A DNA stretch of 34,156 nucleotides from Acidobacteriaceae bacterium (GTDB lineage Bacteria; Acidobacteriota; Terriglobia; Terriglobales; Acidobacteriaceae): contig PLHP01000082.1 of the NCBI GenBank assembly GCA_003138955.1, positions 1 through 34,156 of the forward strand. The letters run 5' to 3'. A model generated the notes under the pieces. That model searched no databases and had not been told where the DNA came from. It saw only the letters and a list, made by a program, of their open reading frames with translations. Shown one piece after another: positions 7,901-16,750 of the stretch. Position numbers and translations under genes: made by a program. Position 1 is the stretch's first letter. Every line of letters starts with the position of its first letter.

Positions 7901-8599
7901 ATGAGCACTGGACGCAGGTTTACCGGGAAAAGACTGCCCTTGACGCTGGCTTTTGGCGTGCTGGTCGCAGCGGCGATTGGAGCCGCCTGCAATGGCTTTT
8001 TCCAACCCAACACTCTCAGTTCGATTGCGATTCAGCCTCCGAGTCCGCAGGTCCAAGTTGGGCTATCGACGGGCTTAGAGGCTTGGGCAACTTATTCGGA
8101 CAACTCCAGGGGTCTGCTTACTAGCGGTGTTGCATGGGCAAGCACTGGACAAGACGTCAGCGTGGACATCGACCCAAATACCGGGCAGATCACGGGAGTG
8201 GCCCCCGGTGGCACAGCCACAATCACCGCTGCTGCGCAGGGCATCAGCGCGACCGCGACCGCGACTGCATATCTTGGCAACGTCACCGGTCTTATGGTGT
8301 GCACGGGTACGTTTAACACTGGAGTCTGTCCCGCCGCCACCTGGACCATAAGCGGCTCGGTTGGCGGAAGCCAGCAATACTACGCAAAGGCTACCTCCAG
8401 CGGCACAGTAGTGGACGTTACAGTTGTGGCGACTTGGACCGTGTCGCCGACTCCAACCTTAGGATCGATTCAGTGCACAAACAGCCTTGTTTCCCCGGAG
8501 ACCTGCACGGTGGCTAACCCGACAACGGCGGCTCCTTATGTCATTACCGTGACGTATCCCGGCACTACCCCGGCCACGGCAAACATCACGGTGGATTAA
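7901..8599 (+). CDS. Exported protein with bacterial Ig-like (BIG2) domain
   Basis: A 232-residue secreted or surface protein. Residues 1-30 form a signal peptide: a basic start (GRRFTGKR), a hydrophobic core, then GAACN. The Cys could be lipidated, but the -3 residue is not the usual Leu, so lipoprotein status is uncertain. Residues about 38-125 form a BIG2-type Ig-like domain, ending with the typical DPNTGQITGVAPGGTATITAA pattern (shown in part). The C-terminal part is a second beta-rich region with paired cysteines and Thr/Val repeats, also Ig-like. Such domains mediate adhesion or act as structural modules in surface proteins; no ligand can be predicted. The gene is monocistronic in appearance. 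Confidence 0.8.
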   Translation: MSTGRRFTGKRLPLTLAFGVLVAAAIGAACNGFFQPNTLSSIAIQPPSPQVQVGLSTGLEAWATYSDNSRGLLTSGVAWASTGQDVSVDIDPNTGQITGVAPGGTATITAAAQGISATATATAYLGNVTGLMVCTGTFNTGVCPAATWTISGSVGGSQQYYAKATSSGTVVDVTVVATWTVSPTPTLGSIQCTNSLVSPETCTVANPTTAAPYVITVTYPGTTPATANITVD

Positions 8600-8615
8600 C
8601 CCTGAAAGTTTGAAT

Positions 8616-8733
8616 CGTGCTGCCGGGTGCCCTTCGCCTCGCGGTTTTCGAGACGTGGGATGCCGCGGTCGTTTTCATTTCTACATCTCACGCCCTGACT
8701 TTTTTCATCACAAACCAACGACCAGGCAGCACG
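8616..8733. repeat. Imperfect 12-bp inverted repeat in the gap after the BIG2 gene
   Basis: CGTGCTGCCGGG at 8616-8627 pairs with CCAGGCAGCACG at 8722-8733 (11 of 12 positions) across about 94 nt. It may be the ends of a small non-coding repeat unit. No gene is supported in 8600-8804. Confidence 0.4.
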
Positions 8734-8804
8734 CCAAACCGTAGTCGGAGTCACCGAATGAATGCCGGCGGAAGCAGCCTCGCGCTATATTGGGTAGCGA
8801 GCCC

Positions 8805-9845
8805 GTGAAACTTTCCCGCCATCGTTTTTTGCCGCTGATTCCAATTTTTTGTCTCGTGTTGCTCGCCGCGTGCAATCGCGGCCGCGGACGCGTGCTGGAG
8901 ATTGCCTACGTTTCCGGAGTTCAGGCCATCCTGCGCGACCGTGTGGCGGCGGTGTACGAAAAGGCCGGAGTGGTGAAAAACGGCGAGCGCGTGGAAGTGC
9001 TCGACCATGACCGCCGCTTCGTCAAAGTGCGCACCGCAGCGGGCGTCACGGGATGGGTGGAGCAGCGCTACCTCGTCGGCCAGGAAGTCTTCGATCGGAT
9101 CCAGAAGCTGACCGCGGACAACCGGAACGATCCCGTGCAGGCGCAAGGCGCCGCGCGCAACGACACGAATCTGCACGTCGAACCGGGAAGGGATGCCGAA
9201 CATCTGTATCAGATTTCTTCCGGCGAAAAGCTATCGCTGTTGAAGCGAGGCACGGCCGAGAAGCCAGGCGCGGTTGTGCCGCCATCGCGCTCCGCCACAC
9301 CGGGGGGCAACCCGCAAGACAACAAGCCCGTGCCGGTGATTGAGGATTGGTGGCTGGTGCGCGACTCCCACGACCGTGTGGGCTGGGTGCTGGGACGCAT
9401 GATCGATCTCGACATCCCGCTCGACGTCGCGCAATACGCGGAAGGCCAGCGCATCGTCGCATACTTCGTGCTGAATCAGGTTCCGGATGGAGACAAGAAA
9501 GTCGCGCAGTACCTGACCGTCGTCACCGAACCCAAGGACGGCTTGCCGTTTGACTTCAACCAGATTCGCGTCTTCACCTGGAACGTGAAACGCCATCGCT
9601 ATGAGACGGCCTATCGCGAGCGCATGGAAGGCGTCCTGCCGGTGACCGTTTCGCAGGAGAACTTCGACAAGGAAGGCGTGCTGCCCGCGTTCACCCTTCG
9701 CGTGCAGGACGACAACGGCAACGTTACCGAGCGCAAATACAAGCTCAACACGCCAATTGTGCGCCGCGTGTACGCGCTGGGAGAAGAGCCGGCGCGGGCG
9801 GTGAGCAGGAAAGCTGTGAGCCGGAAAGCCAAGCGTAGACGGTAA
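8805..9845 (+). CDS. Lipoprotein with two SH3-like domains
   Basis: A 346-residue predicted lipoprotein. With the GTG start at 8805 the signal peptide MKLSRHRFLP... reaches a canonical lipobox LAAC with Cys23, whereas the TTG at 8790 would add five residues without benefit. Residues about 30-95 form a bacterial SH3 domain (VLRDRVAAVYEKAG...VEVLD, ending GVTGWVEQRYL), and a second SH3-like unit at about 120-215 ends in DRVGWVLGRMIDLDIP. The remainder is beta-rich and the last residues are basic with a small duplication (AVSRKAVSRKAKRRR). SH3b domains often bind peptidoglycan, so a periplasmic, wall-associated role is likely, but no enzyme domain is present. Confidence 0.8.
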   Translation: MKLSRHRFLPLIPIFCLVLLAACNRGRGRVLEIAYVSGVQAILRDRVAAVYEKAGVVKNGERVEVLDHDRRFVKVRTAAGVTGWVEQRYLVGQEVFDRIQKLTADNRNDPVQAQGAARNDTNLHVEPGRDAEHLYQISSGEKLSLLKRGTAEKPGAVVPPSRSATPGGNPQDNKPVPVIEDWWLVRDSHDRVGWVLGRMIDLDIPLDVAQYAEGQRIVAYFVLNQVPDGDKKVAQYLTVVTEPKDGLPFDFNQIRVFTWNVKRHRYETAYRERMEGVLPVTVSQENFDKEGVLPAFTLRVQDDNGNVTERKYKLNTPIVRRVYALGEEPARAVSRKAVSRKAKRRR

Positions 9846-9857
9846 GAGCGACAAATC

Positions 9858-9966
9858 TTTAACGCAGAGGACGCTGAGAAAATCTTTAACGCAGAGAACG
9901 CTGAGCAGAGAACGCTGAGCGCGCAGAGGTTTTAGAGATTCTTTTTTCCGCGTCCTCTGCGTTAAA
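9858..9966. repeat. Inverted repeat filling the gap between convergent genes
   Basis: TTTAACGCAGAGGACGC at 9858-9874 and GCGTCCTCTGCGTTAAA at 9950-9966 are perfect 17-bp inverses. Further direct copies of the ACGCAGAG(A)ACGCTGAG word lie between. The right arm abuts the stop codon of the aminotransferase. It could fold into a bidirectional hairpin and may stop transcription from both sides; that is inference. Confidence 0.75.
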
Positions 9967-11244
9967 TCAACTGTAGAACTCGGCAATGCTCTCAACCACC
10001 GACTGAATCTCGGCCTCGGTCAACTCCGGGAACATCGGCAACGCCAGCACTTCCCGCGCTGCCTGTTCGGAGACCGGCAAGTCTCCGGCCTTTAGCCCCA
10101 GATAGGAAAACACCGGCTGCAGGTGCAGCGGCAGCGGGTAGTAGATTTCCGACCCGATTTTTCGATCCGCAAGGAATTCGCGCAGTTCGTCGCGGCGTTG
10201 GGCGCGAATCACGTACTGATGAAACACATGTTTGGCTTGCGGACTTCGCGCCAGCAAGCGCACCGGCGCGCTGCTTGGGTTGGAAGTTTGGCCGGAAGTC
10301 TGAGCGGAAGTCAGCCCGGACTCGGCAAACAGCCGGTCGTAGGTCGCGGCGTGCTGCTGGCGGCTCCGGTTCCAGTCCGCGATGTGTCCGAGCTTCACGC
10401 GCAGCACCGCTGCCTGAATGGCGTCCATGCGTCCGTTCCAGCCAAATTCGTGATGGTAGTAGCGCCGCGGGCTGCCATGGTTGCGGAGTTGCCGCATGTG
10501 CTCAGCCGTCTCCGGACGGTTCGTGGTGACGATGCCAGCGTCTCCGTAGGCGCTGAGGTTCTTGGTGGGATAGAAACTGAAGGCGGCGGTTACACCGAAC
10601 GAGCCCGCGCCGCGTCCGCTCCACTCGGCGCCAATCGCCTGGGCGGCGTCTTCCACAATGGCGACTCCGAATTCCTGAGCATCTTCATGAACTATGCGGT
10701 CGAATGCGTCCATGTCGGCGCACTGGCCGTAGAGGTGGACGGGAAGAATGGCGCTAAGATTTTCAGGTCGTTTTGTGCGGAGTTGGCGATCCTGCAGTTG
10801 GGAACGGACGAGCGCCGCATCGAGATTCAAGGTGCCGGGATCGACGTCCACGAAGACCGGCGTTGCGCCCGCCCGCACAATTGCGCTGGCCGAGGCAAAG
10901 AAGCTGAATGCGGTGGTGATGACCGAGTCCCCGGGCTTTACACCGGCGGCGACCAGCGCCAGCCAGAGCGCCTCCGTTCCCGACGCACAACCCACGGCGC
11001 AGGCTGCTCCCGTCAGCGCGGCAATCTCGCGCTCCAGCGCTTCGACCTCCGGACCGAGGATGAAGCTTTGCGAGTCGCAGACGCGAGCGATGGCGGCCAG
11101 CACCTCGGCGCGAAGGCCATCGTACTGGCGGCGCAAGTCCAAGAGAGGAACAGCGAGTGGAACAGCGAGAGGAACAGCGAGTGGAACGGACTCGGACGCG
11201 GCGTTTGCTGGCGTCTTGTGTGGAAATGAGAGACTGGACTTCAC
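9967..11244 (-). CDS. DegT/DnrJ/EryC1/StrS family PLP-dependent aminotransferase
   Basis: A 425-residue sugar aminotransferase-like enzyme of fold type I, usually converting nucleotide-linked keto-sugars to amino sugars for surface polysaccharide or antibiotic synthesis. Key sites: CASGTEAL at 86-93 binds the cofactor phosphate, EDAAQ at 198-202 carries the pyridine-contacting Asp199, and SFYPTKNL holds the Schiff-base Lys228, followed by GDAGIV. PLLDLRRQY at 33-41 is the normal family N-terminus; before it stands a VPLA repeat made by a 12-nt tandem. A Ser/Thr/Gln insert (about 312-330) is unusual. The GTG start at 11244 sits nine bases after TAGAAT. The substrate is unknown. Confidence 0.92.
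   Translation of the reverse strand: MKSSLSFPHKTPANAASESVPLAVPLAVPLAVPLLDLRRQYDGLRAEVLAAIARVCDSQSFILGPEVEALEREIAALTGAACAVGCASGTEALWLALVAAGVKPGDSVITTAFSFFASASAIVRAGATPVFVDVDPGTLNLDAALVRSQLQDRQLRTKRPENLSAILPVHLYGQCADMDAFDRIVHEDAQEFGVAIVEDAAQAIGAEWSGRGAGSFGVTAAFSFYPTKNLSAYGDAGIVTTNRPETAEHMRQLRNHGSPRRYYHHEFGWNGRMDAIQAAVLRVKLGHIADWNRSRQQHAATYDRLFAESGLTSAQTSGQTSNPSSAPVRLLARSPQAKHVFHQYVIRAQRRDELREFLADRKIGSEIYYPLPLHLQPVFSYLGLKAGDLPVSEQAAREVLALPMFPELTEAEIQSVVESIAEFYS
11147..11187. repeat. 12-nt tandem repeat in the aminotransferase N-terminus
   Basis: About 3.4 copies of GGAACAGCGAGT (plus strand), with one A/T variation, encode Val-Pro-Leu-Ala repeats just ahead of the conserved PLLDL start. The in-frame unit allows copy-number change without frameshift. 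Confidence 0.85.
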
Positions 11245-11253
11245 AACAACAAG

Positions 11254-11259
11254 ATTCTA
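11254..11259 (-). promoter_or_regulatory. TAGAAT -10 hexamer 9 nt before the aminotransferase start
   Basis: On the minus strand TAGAAT is followed by nine bases and then the GTG start. No Shine-Dalgarno is visible, so leaderless initiation is plausible. Confidence 0.4.
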
Positions 11260-11324
11260 GCAGGCGCGGTCATTCAATACGCGGTCATTCATACGCGGGC
11301 GCAATCAGCGCGCAACCTTCTGAT

Positions 11325-11445
11325 CTAGTACCGTGACCGCGAGATGTTTAACGCAGGCTGGTGAGTTGTAGCGCCGGGACGGCGGCGCTACAGTCATAAC
11401 GTATCGGCCGACTCAGTAGTAGAGATCACACGGTCACGGTGCTAG
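11325..11445. repeat. Nested palindromic unit, MITE-like
   Basis: Outer arms CTAGTACCGTGACCG (11325-11339) and CGGTCACGGTGCTAG (11431-11445) pair at 14 of 15 positions. Inside, TGTAGCGCCG (11367-11376) and CGGCGCTACA (11383-11392) form a perfect 10-bp stem. The right outer arm overlaps the last codon of the DUF309 gene. A direct duplication of GCGGTCATTCA lies just before it (about 11268-11291). No coding region is seen in 11245-11441. Confidence 0.6.
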
Positions 11446-11873
11446 CGGCGCAGCATAATCTTCGGCAGGGCTGGGGCAGTGTGGCGACGAACTTCCCTCT
11501 CGCCCGATTTCTTCTCGTCTTTTTTCTCGTCCGCGCTCTCGACATCGTCCAGATACTTGCGCCAGGGCATTAAGTCAGCGCGCAACCGGTCGAAATCGAT
11601 CTCGGGAAAAGAGCGGTCCGCGCCGTTGAGATTGCGCATGGCGCGCTCCAGAACCGAGCGCGCACCCACATGGTTGCCAGTGGACTGGTGATGGAAAGCG
11701 ACTGCCAACTGAACCATACCTTGGACGTGCAGACGGAGATGCCGACGCGAGGGCCGGTCGCGAGGCAGGGAGCGCCAGACGTCTTCGAGAGCTTCATGAG
11801 CGTCGAAAAAATGGGCGCGATTGAAGAGGTCGAGGCCTCGCTTGAAGTTCTCGTGGTCGGGCGTCATGGTCAT
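11442..11873 (-). CDS. DUF309 family protein
   Basis: A 143-residue cytoplasmic, all-helical protein of the DUF309 family. The family's hallmark FNRAHFFDAHEALEDVWR lies near the N-terminus, followed by HVQGMVQLAVAFHH and STGNHVGARSVLERAMRNL. These form a small helical bundle with conserved His/Glu residues that might bind metal, but the function is unknown. The C-terminal 30 residues are charged and basic (DEKKDEKKSGEREVRR) and are not part of the domain. ATG at 11873 or 11867 are both reasonable starts; the TTG at 11882 is less likely. The 3' end overlaps a palindrome arm. Confidence 0.82.
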   Translation of the reverse strand: MTMTPDHENFKRGLDLFNRAHFFDAHEALEDVWRSLPRDRPSRRHLRLHVQGMVQLAVAFHHQSTGNHVGARSVLERAMRNLNGADRSFPEIDFDRLRADLMPWRKYLDDVESADEKKDEKKSGEREVRRHTAPALPKIMLRR

Positions 11874-11991
11874 AACGAACAAGCTCCATCGGACTGCGTT
11901 ACTCTGTCTGACAATCTACATGTTTTCATAGGTTAATCGATGGCACGTCTCCAGGGAAATGTAGAGATTTCTGTGCGCGAAATGTATGTCA

Positions 11992-12020
11992 TTGAAAAAT
12001 ATGATTTGTTCGGTTACTTT
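11992..12020 (+). promoter_or_regulatory. Possible promoter for the TonB-dependent receptor
   Basis: TTGAAA, 17 nt, TACTTT lies in an AT-rich island. The -35 is good and the -10 weak. A leader of about 150 nt to the start at 12179 would follow. Nothing else is recognised in 11883-12178. Confidence 0.33.
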
Positions 12021-12178
12021 TTTTGGAATGCCGATTGCGCTTAAGTCAGTAATCTTCCGGGAATTTTCCTGTGCTGTGGGCCGGCCCTCGGCCTTGGGGT
12101 CGGAGCTTTCGGAACAATCGGAGTCGGCGAGTTAACCAGTCTGTTTACATAAGGATGGTGGCGGGCAAGGAGGAAGCG

Positions 12179-15100
12179 ATGAGGTTCGAAATGGACAACG
12201 GTTTAGTGCGTGTTGCGGCGTCACTTATGCTGCTGTGTGCGCTGTCGGCGGTTCCAATGGTCGCCCAGGTTGTGACCGGCTCTCTTAGCGGTACAGTCGT
12301 GGACCCCTCGGGTGCTGTCGTACCGGGCGCGGCAGTGACGCTGACCAGCCAAGCCACCAACGCGAAGCAACAGGCGACGACTTCCGACACGGGTGGCTTT
12401 CGCTTTACCTTGCTTTTGGTTGGCCAATATGACCTGGAAGTCAGCAAAGCCGGCTTTCGGAAGCTTAAGGTGACGGGCGCCGCGGTGGATGCCAATGTCG
12501 AGCATGCCCTTGGAACACTACAGTTGGAGGTGGGCGAGGTCAGCGCGTCGATTGAGGTGACAGCAGCGCCCCCTCTGGTTGAATCGGCGCAGGCTCAGGT
12601 GACGACCTCAATCAGAGGCCCGGCGCTTGAAACCTTTGCTGGAGTCAGCGAGGGCGAGGGCATGGATTTCATTGCCCTGACTCTGCCCGGGGTGGCCGCC
12701 AGCCGCGACAACAATTTCTCGAATTCGAACGGCGTGGGCTTCAGCGTGAACGGCATTCGCGGCCGGAACAATGACCAGCAGATTGATGGACAGAACAATA
12801 ACGACAACTCGGTCTCCGGTCCGCAAATTTTTGTGTTCGACACCGACTGGGTTAGCGAGTATCAGGCCACCACCAACAACTTCGGGCCGGAGTACGGCCG
12901 CAACTCGGGCTCGGTAATCAACATTGTGACCAAGAGCGGCACCAACCGCTGGCACGGGACGGTGTCCGGAGAGGAAACGAACTCGGTTCTGACCGCCATG
13001 ACCAACATTGAGGAGGGTACAGGACCGGGTGAGGAGGGCCTCACGAAACCCCCTCGCTTCAACGAGGAATTTACGGGTGGAACCATCGGCGGACCACTCC
13101 TGAAGAACAAAGTGTTTATCTTTGGTAGTTTTGACAATCAAATTGAATCCTCCACCGCGCCTTTCAGCAGCGGTGGTATCTTGACGCCTACGCCAGCCGG
13201 GATCGGACAATTGGACGCGTGTTTCCCGGGAAGCACAAGTTTGCAAGCATTGACGGCATATGGTCCCTTCGGGGTAGGAGGGGGTTCGCCGATTATTGCG
13301 CCGGGGACAATCACAACTCAATACTTTGATAATGCGCCCGTCAATAACGGCACGGATCCGGTCACTGGGGCGCCAGCGTGTGGATATCAACTGAGCGGCG
13401 TCCAGCGCACTCTCGCTGACGGTTTTCATTCCTACAATTGGATTGCAAAACTTGATGTGCACCTCACAGACTCCGACTCGTTCTATACGCGTTACCTCTA
13501 CCAGAAGGAGAATTTCGTCAACGCCTTCGCATTCCCCTACCAAGCCGCGGGATATCCGGTCAGCGTTCCATCGTTAGGACAGTCGGGGCTGATCGATTGG
13601 ACCCATATTTTTAACAACCACATGCTGAATGAAGTGCGAATTGGCTATCAGCGAAGCAGCGTCCAGTTTGGCACCAACTCGCTGGGCACGGTCCCAAGCC
13701 AGGAAGCGGTCGGCAGCGCGTTGACGAACGTGGTCTTCAGCAATTCGTCATTGCTAGGATTCGGGCCGCCGAGTTCCTTCCCACAGGGCCGAATTGTTAA
13801 CACCTATCAGCTTCAGGACAACTTTGAGTACACCCGCGGACAGCACCAACTGAAGTGGGGCGCCAACATCACCAACCAGCGGTCGCCCAACGTCTTTCTG
13901 CCGAATTACAATGGATTTTACGTGTACCCGGACTGGGGCTCCTTTGCAGCCAACGGCCAGTTCCCGGACGTGACGACCGCGGGCGCGTCGGCGGTAAGTA
14001 TCACCGACGGGAATCCGAAGTTCGGGTTCAAGGAGTGGGATACTTTCTTCTATGTCGGCGACGATTGGAAGATCAAGAGCAATTTGACCTTAAACCTGGG
14101 GTTGACGTGGAGCTATCTGGGTCAGCCTGCCAATATATTCAACCAGGAAACCGTGGCGCAGCAAAACGGCCCGAATCCCTTCTGGCTTAAAACCTTGCCG
14201 CTTTCGGCCACTACGAGCCCGAAGGTCGGGTCGGTCCACACCCTCTTCGGTCCAAGCATTGGATTCGCCTGGTCGCCGAATGGACCGCTGACAGGCAATG
14301 GCAAAACGGTTGTGCGCGGAGGCTTTCGCCTGACCTACGACCCCTCGTATTACAACACCTTTCTGTTGAATGCGATTTCGGCTCCGGTCGTTTTGGCGCA
14401 GACGTTAGAACCTACGACGACGACTCCGTTAAATGGGCTTCCGGCAGCGCCTTTTGGTCCGGCGATTCGGGCTGAATACGCAAGCAGCCTGACTCCCGGG
14501 GTTTTCGATCCACGAAATTTCGATCGCACGATAACTCCACCCACGTTCCGTCCAGATAAGGTGTACGAGTGGTCGTTCGGTGTTCAGCGCGAAGTCACGA
14601 AGAATTCAGCGGCGGAGGTGCGATACGTCGGCAACCACGGTACCGACCTGTTCCAGTCCATCAACGTGAATCCGTATATTGCAGGGCTGGCAGCATCCTA
14701 TCCGAATCAGGTTCCGGGCGGCCTCACTCCCTGCACAACGCCGCTTTCGACGGTGCCGAATGCCTTGGGCCGCATTAATTGCGATGTGGGCATCACCGAC
14801 GCGACCGCGAACACCGGTTACTCGAACTACGACGCCTTGCAGGCGGAATTCCGCACTACGAACATTTTCCGTCAGTTGACTCTGCGAACCAGCTATACGT
14901 GGAGCAAGACGCTGGATAACGTCAGCGAGATCTTCGACACCGGCGCCGCGGGGAATACGAGCGCCTATTCCCAAAACGTCCTGAACTACACGGGGCAGGA
15001 ATACGGACTTTCCGGGCTTAACTTCCCGCAGACCTGGACCGTCTCCTTCCTCGAAGATATCCCCGTCATGCGTACGCAGCACGGCGTCCTCGGACATATC

Positions 15101-15766
15101 ATCGGGGGTTGGGCGGCATCGGGAAGCTACATTCTCCAGTCCGGGCAGGGGTATACGCCATCGCAGATATACATTAACGAAGCCACCGGAGGCGTAGCTA
15201 ACGATGCCGGCTTCGATCTTGCCAACAATGGCCCGTACGATGGCGAGACTTCACGGCCGTTCGTGGGAAGTTTGAGCGCTCCGGCAACCCAGGTGGGTAT
15301 TTTTGCGGGAGACGCTTGCAATGTTTACGGAGAGGGTTGCAGTGTGGGTGCGAATACATTACTCAGCCTCAACGGCATCAACAATGGGGTGGTTGCGACC
15401 GTTAGCAAAAGCCAAGTCCGCCTCATTGCGAACGGCGCGGAAGCTGACAGCCTCTTCGGCACTCCTTTTGGAAACGTTGGACGAAACAGCATTCGCGACT
15501 TCCATACGAACATAGCTAACTTCACGCTGTTCAAGAACATCAAGTTCTGGGAGCGTGCGACGCTGCAATGGCACATGACCATGGATAACGTGTTCAACCA
15601 TCCGAATTACGGCAACACGATTCCCGGCATTGTCCCGTATATTGAGGAGGCCGGAGTACCGGGTGCCTTCACGACGTTTGGTGACCCCAAGGTGACGTCG
15701 ACAGCTGACCTGGCCTGTCCGGCTGGCTCACGCTGCATTTACTTCGGGCTGAAGGTCATTTACTGA
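12179..15766 (+). CDS. Oar-type TonB-dependent receptor with N-terminal carboxypeptidase-regulatory-like domain
   Basis: A very large outer-membrane protein (about 1195 residues). The ATG at 12179 is preceded by AAGGAGG at a good distance and begins a signal peptide ending near PMVAQ (about residue 30). Residues about 33-120 form a carboxypeptidase-regulatory-like beta-sandwich (GSLSGTVVDPSGAVVPGAAV, then DTGGFRFTLLLVGQYDLEV). A plug-like region follows, with NGIRGRNNDQQIDGQNNND and then YGRNSGSVINIVTKSGTN. The rest is a beta-barrel ending in FGLKVIY, a terminal aromatic residue as expected for outer-membrane insertion. This family is greatly expanded in acidobacteria and probably takes up large substrates such as polysaccharide or peptides; the ligand is unknown. 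It appears monocistronic and ends at a strong terminator. Confidence 0.9.
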   Translation: MRFEMDNGLVRVAASLMLLCALSAVPMVAQVVTGSLSGTVVDPSGAVVPGAAVTLTSQATNAKQQATTSDTGGFRFTLLLVGQYDLEVSKAGFRKLKVTGAAVDANVEHALGTLQLEVGEVSASIEVTAAPPLVESAQAQVTTSIRGPALETFAGVSEGEGMDFIALTLPGVAASRDNNFSNSNGVGFSVNGIRGRNNDQQIDGQNNNDNSVSGPQIFVFDTDWVSEYQATTNNFGPEYGRNSGSVINIVTKSGTNRWHGTVSGEETNSVLTAMTNIEEGTGPGEEGLTKPPRFNEEFTGGTIGGPLLKNKVFIFGSFDNQIESSTAPFSSGGILTPTPAGIGQLDACFPGSTSLQALTAYGPFGVGGGSPIIAPGTITTQYFDNAPVNNGTDPVTGAPACGYQLSGVQRTLADGFHSYNWIAKLDVHLTDSDSFYTRYLYQKENFVNAFAFPYQAAGYPVSVPSLGQSGLIDWTHIFNNHMLNEVRIGYQRSSVQFGTNSLGTVPSQEAVGSALTNVVFSNSSLLGFGPPSSFPQGRIVNTYQLQDNFEYTRGQHQLKWGANITNQRSPNVFLPNYNGFYVYPDWGSFAANGQFPDVTTAGASAVSITDGNPKFGFKEWDTFFYVGDDWKIKSNLTLNLGLTWSYLGQPANIFNQETVAQQNGPNPFWLKTLPLSATTSPKVGSVHTLFGPSIGFAWSPNGPLTGNGKTVVRGGFRLTYDPSYYNTFLLNAISAPVVLAQTLEPTTTTPLNGLPAAPFGPAIRAEYASSLTPGVFDPRNFDRTITPPTFRPDKVYEWSFGVQREVTKNSAAEVRYVGNHGTDLFQSINVNPYIAGLAASYPNQVPGGLTPCTTPLSTVPNALGRINCDVGITDATANTGYSNYDALQAEFRTTNIFRQLTLRTSYTWSKTLDNVSEIFDTGAAGNTSAYSQNVLNYTGQEYGLSGLNFPQTWTVSFLEDIPVMRTQHGVLGHIIGGWAASGSYILQSGQGYTPSQIYINEATGGVANDAGFDLANNGPYDGETSRPFVGSLSAPATQVGIFAGDACNVYGEGCSVGANTLLSLNGINNGVVATVSKSQVRLIANGAEADSLFGTPFGNVGRNSIRDFHTNIANFTLFKNIKFWERATLQWHMTMDNVFNHPNYGNTIPGIVPYIEEAGVPGAFTTFGDPKVTSTADLACPAGSRCIYFGLKVIY

Positions 15767-15796
15767 GGGAGTGTCGTCGGCAGAACAGCGTTCAAG

Positions 15797-15825
15797 AAGG
15801 GCCGGCCGCGAGGTCGGCCTTTTCT
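15797..15825 (+). terminator. Rho-independent terminator after the receptor gene
   Basis: AAGGGCCGGCC, loop GCGA, GGTCGGCC then TTTTCT. The stem contains G-U pairs and is followed by a T-tract. It sits 31 nt after the receptor's stop and between convergent genes, so it may act in both directions. Confidence 0.7.
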
Positions 15826-15854
15826 CTGACTTCCAAACATTATTTCCCAAACCA

Positions 15855-16583
15855 CTATTTGCCAAACATGGGATAGTGGCTCGCGGCTCCCATCAGGAAC
15901 AGCATGGGGAACGAGAGCACGAAGTTCGCGCGCGATGTAAGGAAGGCTTGCCGGGCCAGATACTTTGCTTTGTCTGGCATCGGTGTGCCATGGGCTGCGT
16001 TGTCGGCGGTCCACTGGATGATTTTCTTCTGCGCGCGCCAGATTACGCCCCAGACGTTCAGCATCATCACCCAGCCCATCCCGCCGCCGATGCCGATGGC
16101 GAGCAGGCGATTACTCTCCCAGCCATAATCGTTGAAGCGCAAAAACAGGCACGAGGCGACGACCACGATTGCGGCGTAGATCACGGCGAGCACCGGACCT
16201 TTGTCGAGCGCGCCTCTACCGGGGATGGTGCAGGCATACATTAGCGCCCAGGCGACCGTCCAGATGACAAAGAAGGTTGCCATTGGAACACCGGAAGATG
16301 CGCTGCCGTTTCTGGCGTCGGAGCCTACGACGCTGCCCCAGTATGCCAGGCCCATCAGCACGGTTAGAACCGATGACCAGCGAAACCACCACAGCGCGCG
16401 CGACATCAGGCTGGGCAGGACTTTGCCTTTGGTGGCGGGATCGAGTCCCTTCATGAAGGGAACATTGACCAGATTGAAGAAATACAGCAGGCCGAGCCAG
16501 GTCACGCCGCCGACAAAATGCAGCCAACGAAACAGCATCAGAAGGTTAGTGTTGAAGTCGGTGGGGAGGTTGATGTTGGTCAA
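15855..16583 (-). CDS. Urate hydroxylase PuuD-like membrane protein (urate oxidase N-terminal domain)
   Basis: A 242-residue polytopic membrane protein resembling the membrane domain of PuuD-type urate hydroxylase, which oxidises urate to 5-hydroxyisourate. Visible features are MLFRWLHFVGGVTWLGLLYFF (shown in part), NVPFMKGLDPATK, ALWWFRWSS, and GWVMMLNVWGVIWRAQKKI with conserved His, Trp and Arg in several helices; about six to seven helices in all. Classical PuuD has a C-terminal cytochrome c domain; none is present here. The frame is open far upstream across hfq, but AGGAG lies nine bases before the TTG at 16583, which starts LTNINLPTDF; ATG at 16538 is the alternative. No purine-catabolism neighbour is in the window, so activity on urate is uncertain. 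Confidence 0.7.
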   Translation of the reverse strand: MTNINLPTDFNTNLLMLFRWLHFVGGVTWLGLLYFFNLVNVPFMKGLDPATKGKVLPSLMSRALWWFRWSSVLTVLMGLAYWGSVVGSDARNGSASSGVPMATFFVIWTVAWALMYACTIPGRGALDKGPVLAVIYAAIVVVASCLFLRFNDYGWESNRLLAIGIGGGMGWVMMLNVWGVIWRAQKKIIQWTADNAAHGTPMPDKAKYLARQAFLTSRANFVLSFPMLFLMGAASHYPMFGK

Positions 16584-16750
16584 GGTCGGCAGCTCCTGTT
16601 GTGCAAGTCTGTTCTGGAGTGACGATTGTAGATGGCTGGCGGCGGAAATGAAACCCGGTCGATTCTCTGGGGCGGCCGGACTTGGGGCGGACGGGAATGA
16701 GCGCATGCCAGGTGCAGGACAGTTTCGGAGAATATTTGTTGGGCGGGAAG

